NCBI RefSeq assembly: GCF_010389155.1
Contig: NC_057762.1
Coordinates: forward strand, 2,653,513-2,717,512
Length of the DNA stretch: 64,000 nucleotides
From: Erigeron canadensis
Taxonomy: Eukaryota > Streptophyta > Magnoliopsida > Asterales > Asteraceae
Direction: 5' to 3'
Positions 1 to 11,369 of the stretch are shown piece by piece (positions within the stretch are counted from its first letter, which is position 1; every line of letters starts with the position of its first letter). A program made the position numbers and the translations under genes. The notes below the pieces were generated by a model. It worked only from the letters and a program-made list of their open reading frames with translations. It did not search any database and was not told the origin of the DNA.

Positions 1-3000
1 AGAAGATGATGATGTTGAAATGTTACGAAATTCGGACCAATTGAAACAAATGGGGACAAGGAAACCTCCTAGGCATTTGTCCGGTGGTGGTGTTCGACAT
101 AGTATAAGCACTGCAATGCTTCTACAATCCGCTAATCCGGTATAATTATATTCAAAGTATATCATCATTGATTAAATGTTTTGTTGTTTGAAGTGAATTA
201 TTTGTCGTTTCGTGGAATTGTTATGTTAGGGATAAGTGTTTAGAAATGTGATTGACTTGTCATGTTTGTATTGTGCTAACAAACTTGTGAATCATTGATA
301 TTGTATGTTTCTAGTGATGTATTTATTAGGTAATAATTGGTATTGGTATTTTTGCTGATATGACAGGCATATAAGTTGTCACGTCATATGTTTACTAGTT
401 GTAGGAATTTGAGATACATTAATTGGTAAATAGTTTGATAGGTACAAAAGTATGTTCTAGAGTTGGATACGTACTTTAGCAAAACGTAACAAGTTGGATA
501 CTTTAAGAAAAATTTAGCCTATTAGTTCAATGGACGTTAAGAAATAGTTAGCCGATTAGTTTAATGGATTCTAACTATATCTGAGTCGATATGCCCCTTG
601 TACTTAATTAGCTGATGCCATAGTTAGCCTATTAATTAGAAGGAGCTAACTTTATATGCAAGGCAATATGTCTACTTGTATTAAGCTAGCTCATGCCACA
701 TGATCACCAATTTAAATCCAACCAATGATATTACCTGCAATGTGGAAGGAAAAACAATATGCAGGATGTGATAACCTAGGCTAATCCTACATTGCCTATG
801 GAGATGAGAGATCATGAGTTCATAGAAAAGTCGTGGCCTTACTTAATACAACACGTTTGGGGGCCATAACATATCACATGAGCAGAATCAATGAGAGCTC
901 TGCAGTTAAGCATGATCAAGTGAGAATAGTAGTAGGATAGAGACTCATGGGAAGTTCTGATGTGGTCTGCAAAAAAAACTAATTCGTGAATGGAAATGTT
1001 GTTGGTCGTGGTTGGCGAGGTGTCACAAGAAGTGGGGTAATATGAGTAGTTGAATCTAAGATAGTGAATACGTGACACTATTGGGTACTAGCCACCACAG
1101 TGTATGCACAATTGCACATATGAATACACATGTAAGTTAGAATATTTTTTTATACAAACCATTGGGTAATAGCCCAGTGGCCACCAGCCGCCACTTTCCA
1201 AGGGAAGTCTTGGGTTCAAGTCTTGCCAAAGGCAAACTTGAGATAATCAGGGGATTATTAAGTGGTTGAGAATTACCTGGACACTAGCCTGATTGGGGGA
1301 TTAGTGGATACCAAATGGTACATGGACCAGGGGGTTTCCATCCAACTACCCTTTTTTATATTTTTTTATGCAATCTCATGCAAGTGTTTCATGTAGAGTA
1401 AAAGAAATGGTTGTAAGTGACTTGCCCATTATTTACCAACAATTTCATAAGGTAGCTGACACCTTTAGGACAATTACACAATTTTTATAGTATTTGACTA
1501 GTGCTGATTATTAGGAAGCACAGAATAATTAAAGATTTATAAGTAGTTCTACTTTAGCCTTTGATTATCATTTTATGAAATCTTATTAATCAAATAATTC
1601 CTTTAATAACCGGATTGTTACTTTTCTAGGACTTAGGCTTCGGAGTTGTTACCATGAAGCCTGTGACGGATGGAAAATCTGAATTTGTCCCCATGATCCG
1701 ATCGGGTAGTTGTGCAGAAAAAGGCCCAAAGCAATATATGGAGGACGAACATATATGTATAGACAACCTTGTTGAATATTTGGATGCAAGAGAAAGTTTC
1801 CCTTCCCCTGGAGCTTTCTATGGGGTTTGTGCGTCTTACTTGTCTTTTGAAGTTACTTAATTGAAAGTTTATTTTTTGATCTAAAAATTATGAATTCATG
1901 CTAACAGGTTTTTGATGGACATGGTGGTACTGATGCGGCAACCTATGTTAGACAGAACATATTAAACTTCATTGTTGAAGACTCTCAATTCCCAGTTTGT
2001 TTGGAGAAGTCGATACATAATGCTTTTGTGAAAGCTGATCATGCATTTGCTGACAACACATCTCTTGACATCTCATCGGGGACCACTGCTTTAACTGCCC
2101 TTGTATTTGGAAGGTATGTGAACTTGCTTGTGGCTTAGCTGTGGACCTGTGGTTGCATAATGGATGGGTTGGACAATGGGTCAAACTAGATATATTTTTT
2201 TTTAAAGTTAATAACTCAAAACAGGACAATTGTTAGACATGGTTTCACACAATATTTAATCTAATTACATTGGATAAAGAGATTAGTTGATGACGTGCAT
2301 TAACAATAACCTTTGGGCTGCTTTCACCCATTTCATTCTGTTTAGTTGATTCCTTTTTATTTTTACTCATTTGACCCACTAAGGATAATGTGTGTCAACC
2401 CATTTTATAGGTAACGGGTTTAAGTAGTCGCCTGAAGTTTTCAGGCTTAAGATTTCAGAATCATCTTAGAGTCACACTGTATTAGTATGTACGTGTATAC
2501 ATGTGTGTATCCTTTTTGTTTGTATAAGAGGTGAGATTTAGAGCAGCCAGTAAGGTTATGTCTTTGTGATCTTACCATCACAGGTTTGGGTTATGGAGAC
2601 AGTTTCTTTGCAAATTGCAAGGTCCCTAACATTCACTTGGTGAACGGAGATGGCTTCTTATTGCTATTCCTATGACATTGTCAATGGAAAATTTTGACTT
2701 TCAGGGTTGATTTCAAATGGTGACAGCAATCCGTAATTTGACTTTGTAACTCATTGACCCTATGTATAAGATTGGCAAAGGTAGCAAATTGGAGATTAAT
2801 GTCAAATTGGGTAACCTTTTAGTGTTGATCTGTCAAAAGTTTTGCCTATTATTGTTTAATTGTAATAAGTAATGTATAAAATATGATTATAAGATTTTAT
2901 TATAAAAAATGATCTGTCTTTCAAATTAAAGAATTCATTTTGGATGACTTTGACTTTCAACTCATTTAACCCATGTCTTTTTGAGCCATTTTTTAGTTCT

Positions 3001-3662
3001 TCTTTGACCCATTAGAGAATCATATTTTAGTTAAATAAAATATTAGTTTTGCAATGTTTCTTTGTTGAATTGGTATTTAGTTTATGGTCTTTGTCTCCTA
3101 CAGAATGATCGTAGTGGCAAATGCTGGTGATTGTCGAGCCGTATTAGGAAAACGAGGTAGGGCGATCGAACTATCAAAAGACCACAAACCCAATTGTCCA
3201 TCTGAGAGACTAAGAATAGAACAGCTCGGTGGAGCTATATACGATGGTTACCTAAACGGTCAGTTATCAGTGGCTAGGGCTCTGGGCGATTGGCACATGA
3301 AAGGCCCCAAAGGCTCCACCAGCCCCTTAAGTGCTGAGCCAGAGCTGCAACAAATCCTATTGACCGAAGATGATGAGTTTCTAATTATTGGATGTGATGG
3401 TCTCTGGGACGTTATGAGCAGCCAATGTGCAGTGTCAATAACCAGAAAAGAATTGATGGTTCATAATGATCCAGAAAGATGCTCAAGAGAACTGGTTCGT
3501 GAAGCTCTAAAAAGGAATACTTGTGATAACTTAACTGTGATTGTCATCTGTTTTTCGTCTGATCCCCCTCCAAGGATTGAGATACCTCAAACACGAGTCA
3601 GGAGGAGTATATCAGCAGAAGGCCTAAATTTTCTCAAAGGCGTATTGGATGGTAACACATGA
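1..3662 (+). CDS. Protein phosphatase 2C (PP2C27-like), 5'-partial, four visible exons
   Basis: Metal-dependent Ser/Thr phosphatase of the plant PP2C family. Visible exons are 1-139 (codons from base 2; upstream part outside the window), 1630-1824, 1908-2113 and 3104-3662, all with GT/AG junctions that keep frame; stop TGA is at 3660. About 365 residues are seen. Motifs in order: [18 protein letters not shown] (first metal-binding region), VFDGHGG (metal-binding Asp/Gly loop, created by the exon 2-3 join), [15 protein letters not shown], and GCDGLWDV near the end. The acidic metal ligands expected of an active PP2C are present. The N-terminal part ([10 protein letters not shown]) and the exon pattern resemble the Arabidopsis At2g33700/PP2C27 group; that assignment is by memory of the family. 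The enzyme probably acts in the cytosol or nucleus, with no membrane segment or signal peptide seen in the visible part. The only sign of disruption is the window edge. Confidence 0.93.
1150..1345 (+). repeat. tRNA-derived SINE in PP2C intron 1
   Basis: A box A-like sequence (TAGCCCAGTGG, about 1170) is followed by a box B-like sequence (GGTTCAAGTCTTG, about 1213), the internal RNA polymerase III promoter layout of a tRNA-derived SINE. The element ends in a T-rich tract near 1350. It lies in the first visible intron of the PP2C gene, which otherwise shows no coding signal. No clear target-site duplication was found. Confidence 0.6.
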
Positions 3663-4070
3663 TAGGTTGGTAGAAAAATATTTGAGCTCGATTCGTGTAA
3701 GAATTTATTGTTATTTTTTCTTTTTTGGGTATTAATTTGCTAAATTATGTACATTGTTGTTGTATTGATGGATAGGACTCTTTAAACTGTTAACCCATTG
3801 TTAATATTCCATGGTTTGTTCTAAATTTACATGATTAGTGATTTTTTTGTACATTAGCTTATCTGAATTATGGGAAAAACTTCTGTCATATGTGCATAAT
3901 TGTAACACAAGTATCATGATATTGATGTTGATTGCATTAGAATACTCTGGTATGGATCAGATTTTATACCCTCGTCATAGTGTCATGCCATAGGAAAAGG
4001 AACGCCTCATCAAAGAAAGGAAAAGGTTTCAAACCTTGCATCGCTTAACAAACAACATGGATCACATCCT
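3663..4070 (+). other. PP2C 3' flank, no gene seen
   Basis: AT-rich sequence after the PP2C stop codon, probably the 3' UTR and terminator region. I see no coding signal. Confidence 0.4.
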
Positions 4071-4074
4071 GTTG

Positions 4075-4285
4075 TACTCGTCCAAGAGCTTTTGCTCAAC
4101 GGTCATCAGGAACTGGGATAGAGCCCCTGGATGTGTATACATCATGGGTTCGAGTCTTGCAAGCAGGGGGGTTTTTCCCAATTATTTGGGTTTCCTCCTG
4201 AAAGATATTGAGGGATGATCGCGTGGCTACCACTGATTGCAAAAGGTGGTGCCGTGAGTGATCCTAATTGCATTTAAAAAAAAAC
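4075..4285 (+). repeat. SINE-like repeat with box B and A-rich end
   Basis: A box B-like GGTTCGAGTCTTGC near 4147 and an A-run at 4275-4283 resemble the tail half of a tRNA-derived SINE. Box A is weak. The 60-codon open frame here is repeat-derived, not a gene. Confidence 0.4.
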
Positions 4286-6865
4286 ATCTTTGTTGTACTC
4301 TTGGCTTTTAAGTCAAACTAATACACTTAAGATGGTACCTTGTGAGTGCTTTTAATGTTGTAAATACTTCATTTAATACATTTAAGCTATATACTTTCGT
4401 ATTTGTGTTTTCAATGTAGGTTATGTATTTCAAATGATTGAAATTTGCCTTTCCAACAGAAAAAAAAATTAATGACGTTTTCAATATCAACATACTTGTT
4501 AGCAGACAAATATAAAAAAATTAATGACATTTCCATATAAGATTAGTCCACATCGTTAATCCACATAAGCTATTTCTTGTTGATATTGGAACAAAGTTTG
4601 AACTTATGTTGTATACAATATTGATGAGGAAAACATGTATATGTGATTGGACAACAGTTTAGAAACGACGGGATCATTTGTAAAGTTGTTGTGAATTCAT
4701 GTGTGAGTTTTATATGGTTCTAGCTGACTACAACTACGAGTGTTGTGTACTTGTATTCTATTTTTTTTTTGGGAAAATCTTGAGTGCCAAAGTGGTTTTA
4801 CGAAAATAAAAATAAAAAGACTTCTGTTAACATTAGTTTTTTAAAATTAATAAGTAGGTTTTATACACTTCCATACTACAACCAAAAAGAGATTTTTATG
4901 GTTCCAGAGCTATCTACAGAGATTTTTATGTATATTAGCATGGTACTTGCATAATCCGGCGGCAATGGTAGAGAATGCGGTCTAGTGGTGTTGGTGATGG
5001 TACTATTGGTGGCGGTGGCGGTGGCGGTGTCAAATGGTATAGGGTGTAATTGTAATACTGAAAATGTTTTAGAAGATAAGGAATTAAAGAGTTAAAGTGT
5101 TAATTATTAAATTAAATGTTTAAAGTGTATTAACAAATTTGGTATTTTATAAAAACTATTTCTATAGTGTGTGTTTATTTAGGGTAATCTAGTAATTCCA
5201 TATGTAACTATTTTTAAAAATAAGGGGTGTGATAACTTTTATAAAGGATTATAGAAGTATAGATAATGGGGGGTCTTAGGTTCGAATAATGTCGCATGCA
5301 TTTGTGGTAAGGGGACTTTAGCAATGTTATAATCATCTAACATATGGAGAGCAAACCCTTTAGAACATTGCTAGAAGTCGACGTGAACACATCCGCATGG
5401 ACATTAGCGGATACAAAGAAGGATGAGGGTGGTCCTTGCCCCCACCTCAACCTAAAATTACTAGTGTATTTTTTTCTTAAATTTAATACTAAACTCAAAC
5501 TAAAATACATCAAACTCTTCAATAAAAGCCTTAAAAACAAAAACAAAAAAAAAAAACCTTGAAAACTTGTTAGTTTGGTATTAAGAAAAAGCAAATAAAT
5601 TTAGGCCCCATCTTTTAAAATTTCTGGATCCGCCACTATGCGTGGAAGGTGTTACCCATTTATCCCCTTTTAAAAAAAATAACAATATGTAAAATCTTTG
5701 AAAAATGACAATCTAGAAGGTTCTGTGTACCAAGATTCCGAGAATATGCAATCTGCAACCCGTTTGACCGGTTGAAACTCAAAAGTGTTTATATGCGCAC
5801 ACCAAGTGAACAGAAATTAGAAAAATGGGATACTTTTTATAGGTGTTTCATTCTTGATTGTCAAACACTCAAACCCACATTTGAAACACCTCATTATTAG
5901 ATTTTTAATGATTTTAACTATGATAAACGAAAAACATCTTATTGGAATTTGCTAACTAGTATTTTTAAAACATTAGTTATGTTGCATTTAATATATAAAA
6001 TTATGTATTTATGATTCATCTAAAAATGGTAATTATAATATTTAATTAATGAACATTAAATGTTAATTTTTTATAATTTAAGAAATATGGACTTCATTGA
6101 ATGCATCGTATATTTACTAGACATAGGGATTTTAGTTATCATCAATTATCATATCAAGAATGATAAATGATCAGTGACGGTCGCACTAACGTGGTTTCAA
6201 CAGGAGCATCATAATCAAAGAGTTTACTGTTAGAAATCAGAAACAAAAGTGAATATCCAATGTCTATATACATTATAAACGACTAAAATATAATAAGTAA
6301 ACCTGGGGAGGCCTAGAAGAGGCGTAAACCTGATTCTCGGTCATGGCATATATTTGAAAAGAGCATTAAATTTGGAAAATAGATTTTAGGTAAAATAAAA
6401 CAAGTATTAAAGTAAAACAAATAAAACTAGAGGTTTTTCTTAACTAAAAATCACCGTGTATCATGAAAATCATTGTGCATCAATTGATTTGTGAATCTTC
6501 ATGCATTAATTTAACCATGATCAAACGGTCAATAGCTTGTCCTATTTATTTTAATTTAATACTTGTTTTACAATACCCAACCCTTTTAACTCTCTATTGG
6601 AAAAGTTGGTTAATGGTTATGGTGTTCTTTTAACAAATGAGTTGCTAGATCATTTGTAGATTATGCGTCTATTAACCCATGACACACGGGTTCGATCCTT
6701 CTTCTCATTTCTAAACAATACCCAACCCCCTGGAAAATATATATACATATATATTATTATCAATCGGGAAGAGCTAACCAAACAAACTGTTATGAAAAAT
6801 GTTATGAGAATTTACGGATCATTAGTTAACTAATAACTATTATAATATGTATTTCTAATATTATG
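4286..6865. other. AT-rich gene-free stretch
   Basis: No gene. Contains a GGTGGC microsatellite near 5011-5035 inside a GGT/GGC-rich patch like those of the Helitron-like repeats elsewhere in the window, plus A- and T-runs. Short open frames at 5337-5594 overlap on both strands and have no recognisable domain. Confidence 0.5.
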
Positions 6866-7215
6866 ATTTTGTTATGTATGTCTAATTTATTATAATGTTA
6901 GTTATCATTTATAAAAAAAATATGTTTATTTCTTGAAATACGCTAGAAATTAAGAACATTTTTTTCTTAGTTCGGTCTAAATATTTAAATTTTCAAGGCC
7001 GCCGTTCAAACAAATATATGAAATGAATAGACAAGAAAAATAGAATACCAAATAGATGACGATTAATAGGGGTAAACCATGCCCCCTCAAACTTGAACTT
7101 TGGAATACCCAAGTCAAATCCTCATAGAGAGACTTAATACTTATGTTCTCCCTAAGGCTTGAACTCAAGACCTCATGTAAAGGGGATGGTCATACAACCA
7201 TTGAGTTAAAACTCA
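6866..7215 (-). repeat. Dispersed repeat with tRNA-like boxes, copy A
   Basis: About 350 bp, matching 8521-8873 almost end to end in the same orientation. On the minus strand it starts with a tRNA-like segment (box A-like AACTCAATGGTTG, box B-like GAGTTCAAGCC), as in a tRNA-derived SINE, followed by an AT-rich body. The open frame on this strand is carried by the repeat and is not a gene. Confidence 0.65.
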
Positions 7216-7969
7216 AGACCTAGTGTTATCAATTAATATAGAATTTGTATCTACTATATTGTCTTTGTTAAATGAATTTATAGTAGTTTCTAGAGACTAG
7301 AAAGCATGACAAGTTTGAAAAGGCAACAAAATTAGAAGTCTATTTTTCAAGATTTTTGATGGAAGGTAACAACCATACTATATAAGTGCAGCAGCAACAC
7401 CAACTGTGAAGGTGAGTTGGTAAAAAATGGTCAACTCAATAGACCATATATGGGAGCTGGTGATTGCTTTAAAAGGGTTTTCACTTTCAAAAGAGATTTT
7501 TTCTCATTTTGGATGGATAACCAAGTCAATATCATTCAATGTTGTTCAACACAAAATAATCTTTTAGTATTTCATGTAAATGATGTCTATTTCATGAACT
7601 CATCATGAACCGATATCGATTATATAATATTTTCGAAATGTTTGGTTCTTGAAGTAACTATTGTTGAAGAATATTTGTAGGCTTTCAATTTTGAAATCAA
7701 GGATTAACTATGTAAAGTAATCAACTATTTCATGAAGTGACACGAATTATAGTTTTTGAAATGTTAGGTTCCTGAAGTAACTATGGATGAAAAGTATTCG
7801 CGGGTTTTCAATTTTGAAATCAAGGATTACAAAGAAATTAACTATGTAAAATACCAGCATTTTCAAGACTTTTGCTTTCATCAGATCTACAATACGGCAA
7901 CAAAGAAATTAACCATGTCGGGTGAATATCTTATTTATCATATATATAATTATTTACCTCAAATTCTAC
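7216..7969. other. Gene-free spacer between the two repeat copies
   Basis: AT-rich. A short motif around GAAGTAACTATNG and GGTTTTCAATTTTGAAATCAAGGATTA occurs twice, near 7650-7710 and 7770-7830, so there is a local imperfect duplication of about 120 bp. No convincing gene. Confidence 0.4.
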
Positions 7970-8520
7970 TAACACGTTACCCGAGCAATGCGGCAGTGGT
8001 TGTGGTGATGACGATGTGGTGTTGGGGGTGACTGTTGGTGGTAGATGAGGCGTTAAACGGTGTAAATAATTGATGTAAAAGTAATAGTTTTAAATGGTTA
8101 ATGAAGATATTTTAAAAAATAAAGGATTGATAGTGTAATTTAATCATTAATGTTAACAGGTTAATGTAAATGAAACTATTTAAAGAGATACTAAGTAAAA
8201 ATATCAAATATTTTTAACACTTCTAAAAATAAAGTGCTATAGAGTATTTTTTTTATATATATATAATATAGTATAGATGTATGTTTTTATATTAATTTTT
8301 TGTTTCGTTTCAATCACTTTTGCTACACTCTACAGCATAATCAATATCAATACCTTTCATTTTGTAAACATCTCAATACTGAATCTATTTTAGTGTTCAA
8401 TCCAAATTAATATCTACATTATTGTATTCATTTTTCGTTATAACATTTTTTTTCGTTGCACGTCATTTACGATTTATGTAGAAAACAAGAAAGTCCGGTG
8501 CAACGCACGAGTTTCACCTA
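7970..8520 (+). mobile_element. Non-autonomous Helitron-like remnant
   Basis: Begins near a GGTGGT-rich patch (TTACCCGAGCAATGCGGC) and ends with GGTGCAACGCAC at about 8498, a small hairpin, followed by TTTCACCTA. Plant Helitrons typically end in a short hairpin with this GTGCAACGCAC core and a CTRR terminus. No Rep/helicase gene is present. The assignment rests only on the end signature; the 5' end is not defined. Confidence 0.35.
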
Positions 8521-8873
8521 ATTTTGTTATGTATGTCTAATTTATTATAATGTTAGTTATCATTTATAAAAAAATATGTGTTTATTTCTTGAAATACGCT
8601 AGAAATTAAAAACATTTTTTTCTCAGTTCAGTCTAAATATTTAAATTTTCAAGGCCGCCGTTGAAACAAATATATGAAATGAATAGACAAGAAAAATAGA
8701 ATACCAAATAGGTGACGATTAATAAGGTTAAACCATGTCCGCTCAGACTTGAACTTTGGAATACCCAAGTGAAATCTTCATAAAGAGACTTAATACTTAT
8801 GTCATCCCTAAGGCTTGAACTCAAGATCTCATGCAAGAAGGGATGGTCATACAACCATTGAGCTAAAGCTCAA
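8521..8873 (-). repeat. Dispersed repeat with tRNA-like boxes, copy B
   Basis: Second copy of the 6866-7215 repeat. Box A (TAGCTCAATGG) is better preserved here on the minus strand. It starts immediately after the Helitron-like terminus at 8520. Confidence 0.65.
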
Positions 8874-9255
8874 ATACTGAGATTCGACATATGATTCACT
8901 TTTAACATAACTTCGACATATTTTAGTTCGTTGTATAACTTTGGCTAGAGGCTAAAAACCCACCAAACGGTTTTTTGTCATATATTTATTACGAGTATTA
9001 TTATATATATTTTATTTTTTGCTATTTACTACTTAGTATTATACGATATATAACTTTTAACATGTCAATCTTTTTAACTTTTAAACATGTCAAATTAATA
9101 AGCACTCACCTCAACAGTTAGTCGATATTCGACATGAGGTAACACCCCATTATATAATGGTGGAACCTTGCATGTATTATAGACTATGGGATATAGACCA
9201 TAAGCCATTACAGATGATTTAAAAGAAAAACCCCGGCGGCAGGTTAGTACCGGTC

Positions 9256-9271
9256 GGGGGGGGGGGGGGGG
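9256..9271 (+). repeat. G16 homopolymer near the left NUMT border
   Basis: Sixteen consecutive G close to where nuclear-type sequence gives way to mitochondrial-type sequence. Its length may be a sequencing artefact. Confidence 0.9.
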
Positions 9272-9839
9272 CGGTTTGGTTTCGTGCAAGGCCCTCGCAG
9301 CAGGAAGAGGCAGTTGTCATTTGGTAATCATTTGAAAGAAAACGCTCTTTGTTTGTATAAGGTTCCAAACCTTCGCACCCTGATGAAAAAGCCCTTTCTT
9401 TTCTATCTTATTAGTAAAGCCTAAACGTCCTTATTGAAGCCTAGATAACGATAAATCAAAGCGATAACGCACATTTCCTAAGATTAAAATCGAAATAGAA
9501 GAGAAGGCCTTTCTTTCTCAAAGTAAACTTTCTCCCTTCCCTTCTTGCTTTAGAAAGATTGCAGCTAGCGTGCTGGACTAATATAATAGAAAGTCAAGGC
9601 TCTTCTCCTGTTCTACGAATCTACAACTCTCTTTACTGAGCGAGACTCCATCTATATCCCTACTAGTGGTTATTCTTTCCAGGCCATTTGTTTGACAGCT
9701 TAAACTAGACCCCACTTTCAATTAGATAGGTTTCGGTCTTAATCAAGATAGGTCAAGGGCGCGTCGGAACGGTCGGTAGCTACTTAGTCTCATCCGAGAG
9801 TATAATCTCCTTGTACTGCTTTTTTTATTTTTAAAAGAA

Positions 9840-10462
9840 AAAAGGTCGATTTAGGCTCCTTCCCTTCCACCGCATAGCTGCGGTAGCAGGTACTACGAGC
9901 CCTCTGTCCCACGCATTTAACCGGCTCGCGTGGTTCACCGGTTCCACCGAAAACTCTCATTTGTTGAAGCGGAGCATAGTGCGCTTTAGGCGCCGAGCGA
10001 GAAAGGTCTCTTCTTTCGTTTCGGTTTATTCACTGATCTGAAACTTAGCACTTGTTTTCTTATTGATTCCAGGGGCGGCGGCGTTCTTGAATGAAGTCTA
10101 TCCGAACCGAATTAGTACTTCTCAGATCAGGCGAGGCCTCTCCAGCGGAGCTGGGCGCCGGGGCCCTGGCTGCACTAGCGATTGGCGCATAGGGGAGTGG
10201 TTGCCCGGCTTTCTCGGCCTGGTATCCTGCACCTCGCGTTCATGATATCTACATTCAACTGTGCCCCGGAGACACGGTCGAAGCACGCCCGCCCAGTGTG
10301 CTTCTTTCACGACATGCTCTGGTCCCGGGTGTCTTCCAGTGGTCTTCTAGCGTTAGAAGAAGTCGTGTCCGTCCCGGACATCTGCAACGCCCTTCCCCGC
10401 CTTTTTTTTTAATCTGGGGTGAAGGAAAAGACTGACCCCTTCGGTGACTTTCGCGGTCGCCC
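9840..10462 (-). pseudogene. rps3: Mitochondrial rps3 group II intron, 5' part
   Basis: On the minus strand this follows rps3 exon 1 directly and begins GGGCGACCGCGAAAG at 10462. It contains GC-rich paired segments (for example the GCCCAGCTCCGC region near 10145 and GAGCCGG/GTGGGACAGAGGG near 9905-9930) like those of plant mitochondrial group II introns. Intron identity is inferred from its position after base 74 of rps3. Exon 2 is not in the window, so the intron is cut off inside the NUMT or at its border. Confidence 0.6.
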
Positions 10463-10536
10463 TCACTGAACCAACTTGAATCTGAACTACGATTCAGATC
10501 AAGTCTTACCGAAATCGGATTTCCTTTTCGTGCCAT
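10463..10536 (-). pseudogene. rps3: Mitochondrial ribosomal protein S3, exon 1 only
   Basis: The minus-strand start reads [19 protein letters not shown], the hallmark N-terminus of plant mitochondrial RPS3, a small-subunit ribosomal protein. In plants the gene is split by a group II intron after 74 nt, which fits an exon ending at 10463. The rest of the gene is missing, so this copy is non-functional; it is also in the nucleus without a targeting peptide. The reading frame stays open into the intron down to about 10255, which is fortuitous. Confidence 0.88.
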
Positions 10537-10631
10537 ATGCGCTTAGACTTTACTTTTTTTCCCTTTTTTATTCCCGGTCTAATATTAGTTCTCGAAGATC
10601 TTCGTTTCCGTGTAGAAGAAAACTCTCCAAA
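10506..10631 (-). pseudogene. rps19: Mitochondrial ribosomal protein S19, C-terminal remnant
   Basis: The minus strand encodes FGEF, then TRKRRSSRTNIRPGIKKGKK, typical of the RPS19 C-terminus, and ends at TAA 10506-10508. It overlaps the rps3 start by 31 nt in another frame, as expected of the rps19-rps3 cluster. Upstream of 10632 the frame hits TAA and the similarity stops, so the N-terminal half is absent. This may be a recombination breakpoint, either in the donor mitochondrial genome or after transfer. Confidence 0.8.
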
Positions 10632-11297
10632 TTAAGATTGTATGAAAGTGACTCCTTAAAGCCTTTCTTTTAATCGGATGGAAGTAAATTCCCTGACACT
10701 AAGAATGAAATATCTCCTACGGTAAATCTTAAACTATCATTTCCCTTTCTTTGTTTCAAGCTTTCAACCTCTCTTCCCCTCTTGAGTTGCGTTGAGGCAA
10801 TCATTCATACAGTGAAAGAGTCTTCCTCTAGTCTTGCTTTGGCACCTATTTGTTTGGGACTTTTCCTTGTAGGCTTCTGTCTTAGATCCCTTTCTTCTCT
10901 CTTTTGTGCTTACTAAGTCTTTACCGAAGGGAGAGGGACGAAGTGACTCTTTATTCTGTCTGAGTCTAATTGAGTAGATACAGAAAGGTAACAGACAATT
11001 TATCCCTTAAAAAAGTGAATCTTCCGAAGTCATCACCCAGATAGACTCTGGTCTCAGACCTTTCGAAATGCATGTGTTAAGCATATAGCTAGCCTTACAG
11101 AGTTTGTAGTCTCAATCACAGATGATTCGATCTTAGGCGAACGAGGTTACCGGCTCTCCGGCGCCATTTCGGTGCACTATTGGTGATCTCATCTTGCTTG
11201 CTGGGAGAGAGGAAGCTTCCGGACCACCTTTTCCAGCCAGATAGCGAGCGATCACTCAGCAATGAACACTAACTGAAAGCGGCCGGGAATGAGTACC

Positions 11298-11369
11298 TAT
11301 CCCTTACGGGAATCGAACCCGTGTCTTCGACATGAAAAGACGATGTCCTAACCACTGGACGAAAGGGAC
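11298..11369 (-). tRNA. trnE-UUC: tRNA-Glu (UUC), mitochondrial type, inside NUMT
   Basis: A 72 nt cloverleaf on the minus strand. The acceptor 5' strand GTCCCTT pairs with AAGGGAT, the anticodon TTC is at 11334-11336, and the T arm is CGGGTTCGATTCCCG. There is one T-T mismatch in the anticodon stem. It matches plant mitochondrial trnE. The structure looks intact, but expression by nuclear RNA polymerase III is uncertain. Confidence 0.92.

Noticed and set aside
1160..1230. Nuclear tRNA gene
   Set aside because: Boxes A and B are present but no acceptor stem or anticodon arm folds; better read as a SINE. The same applies at 7.1, 8.8, 35.1 and 52.9 kb.
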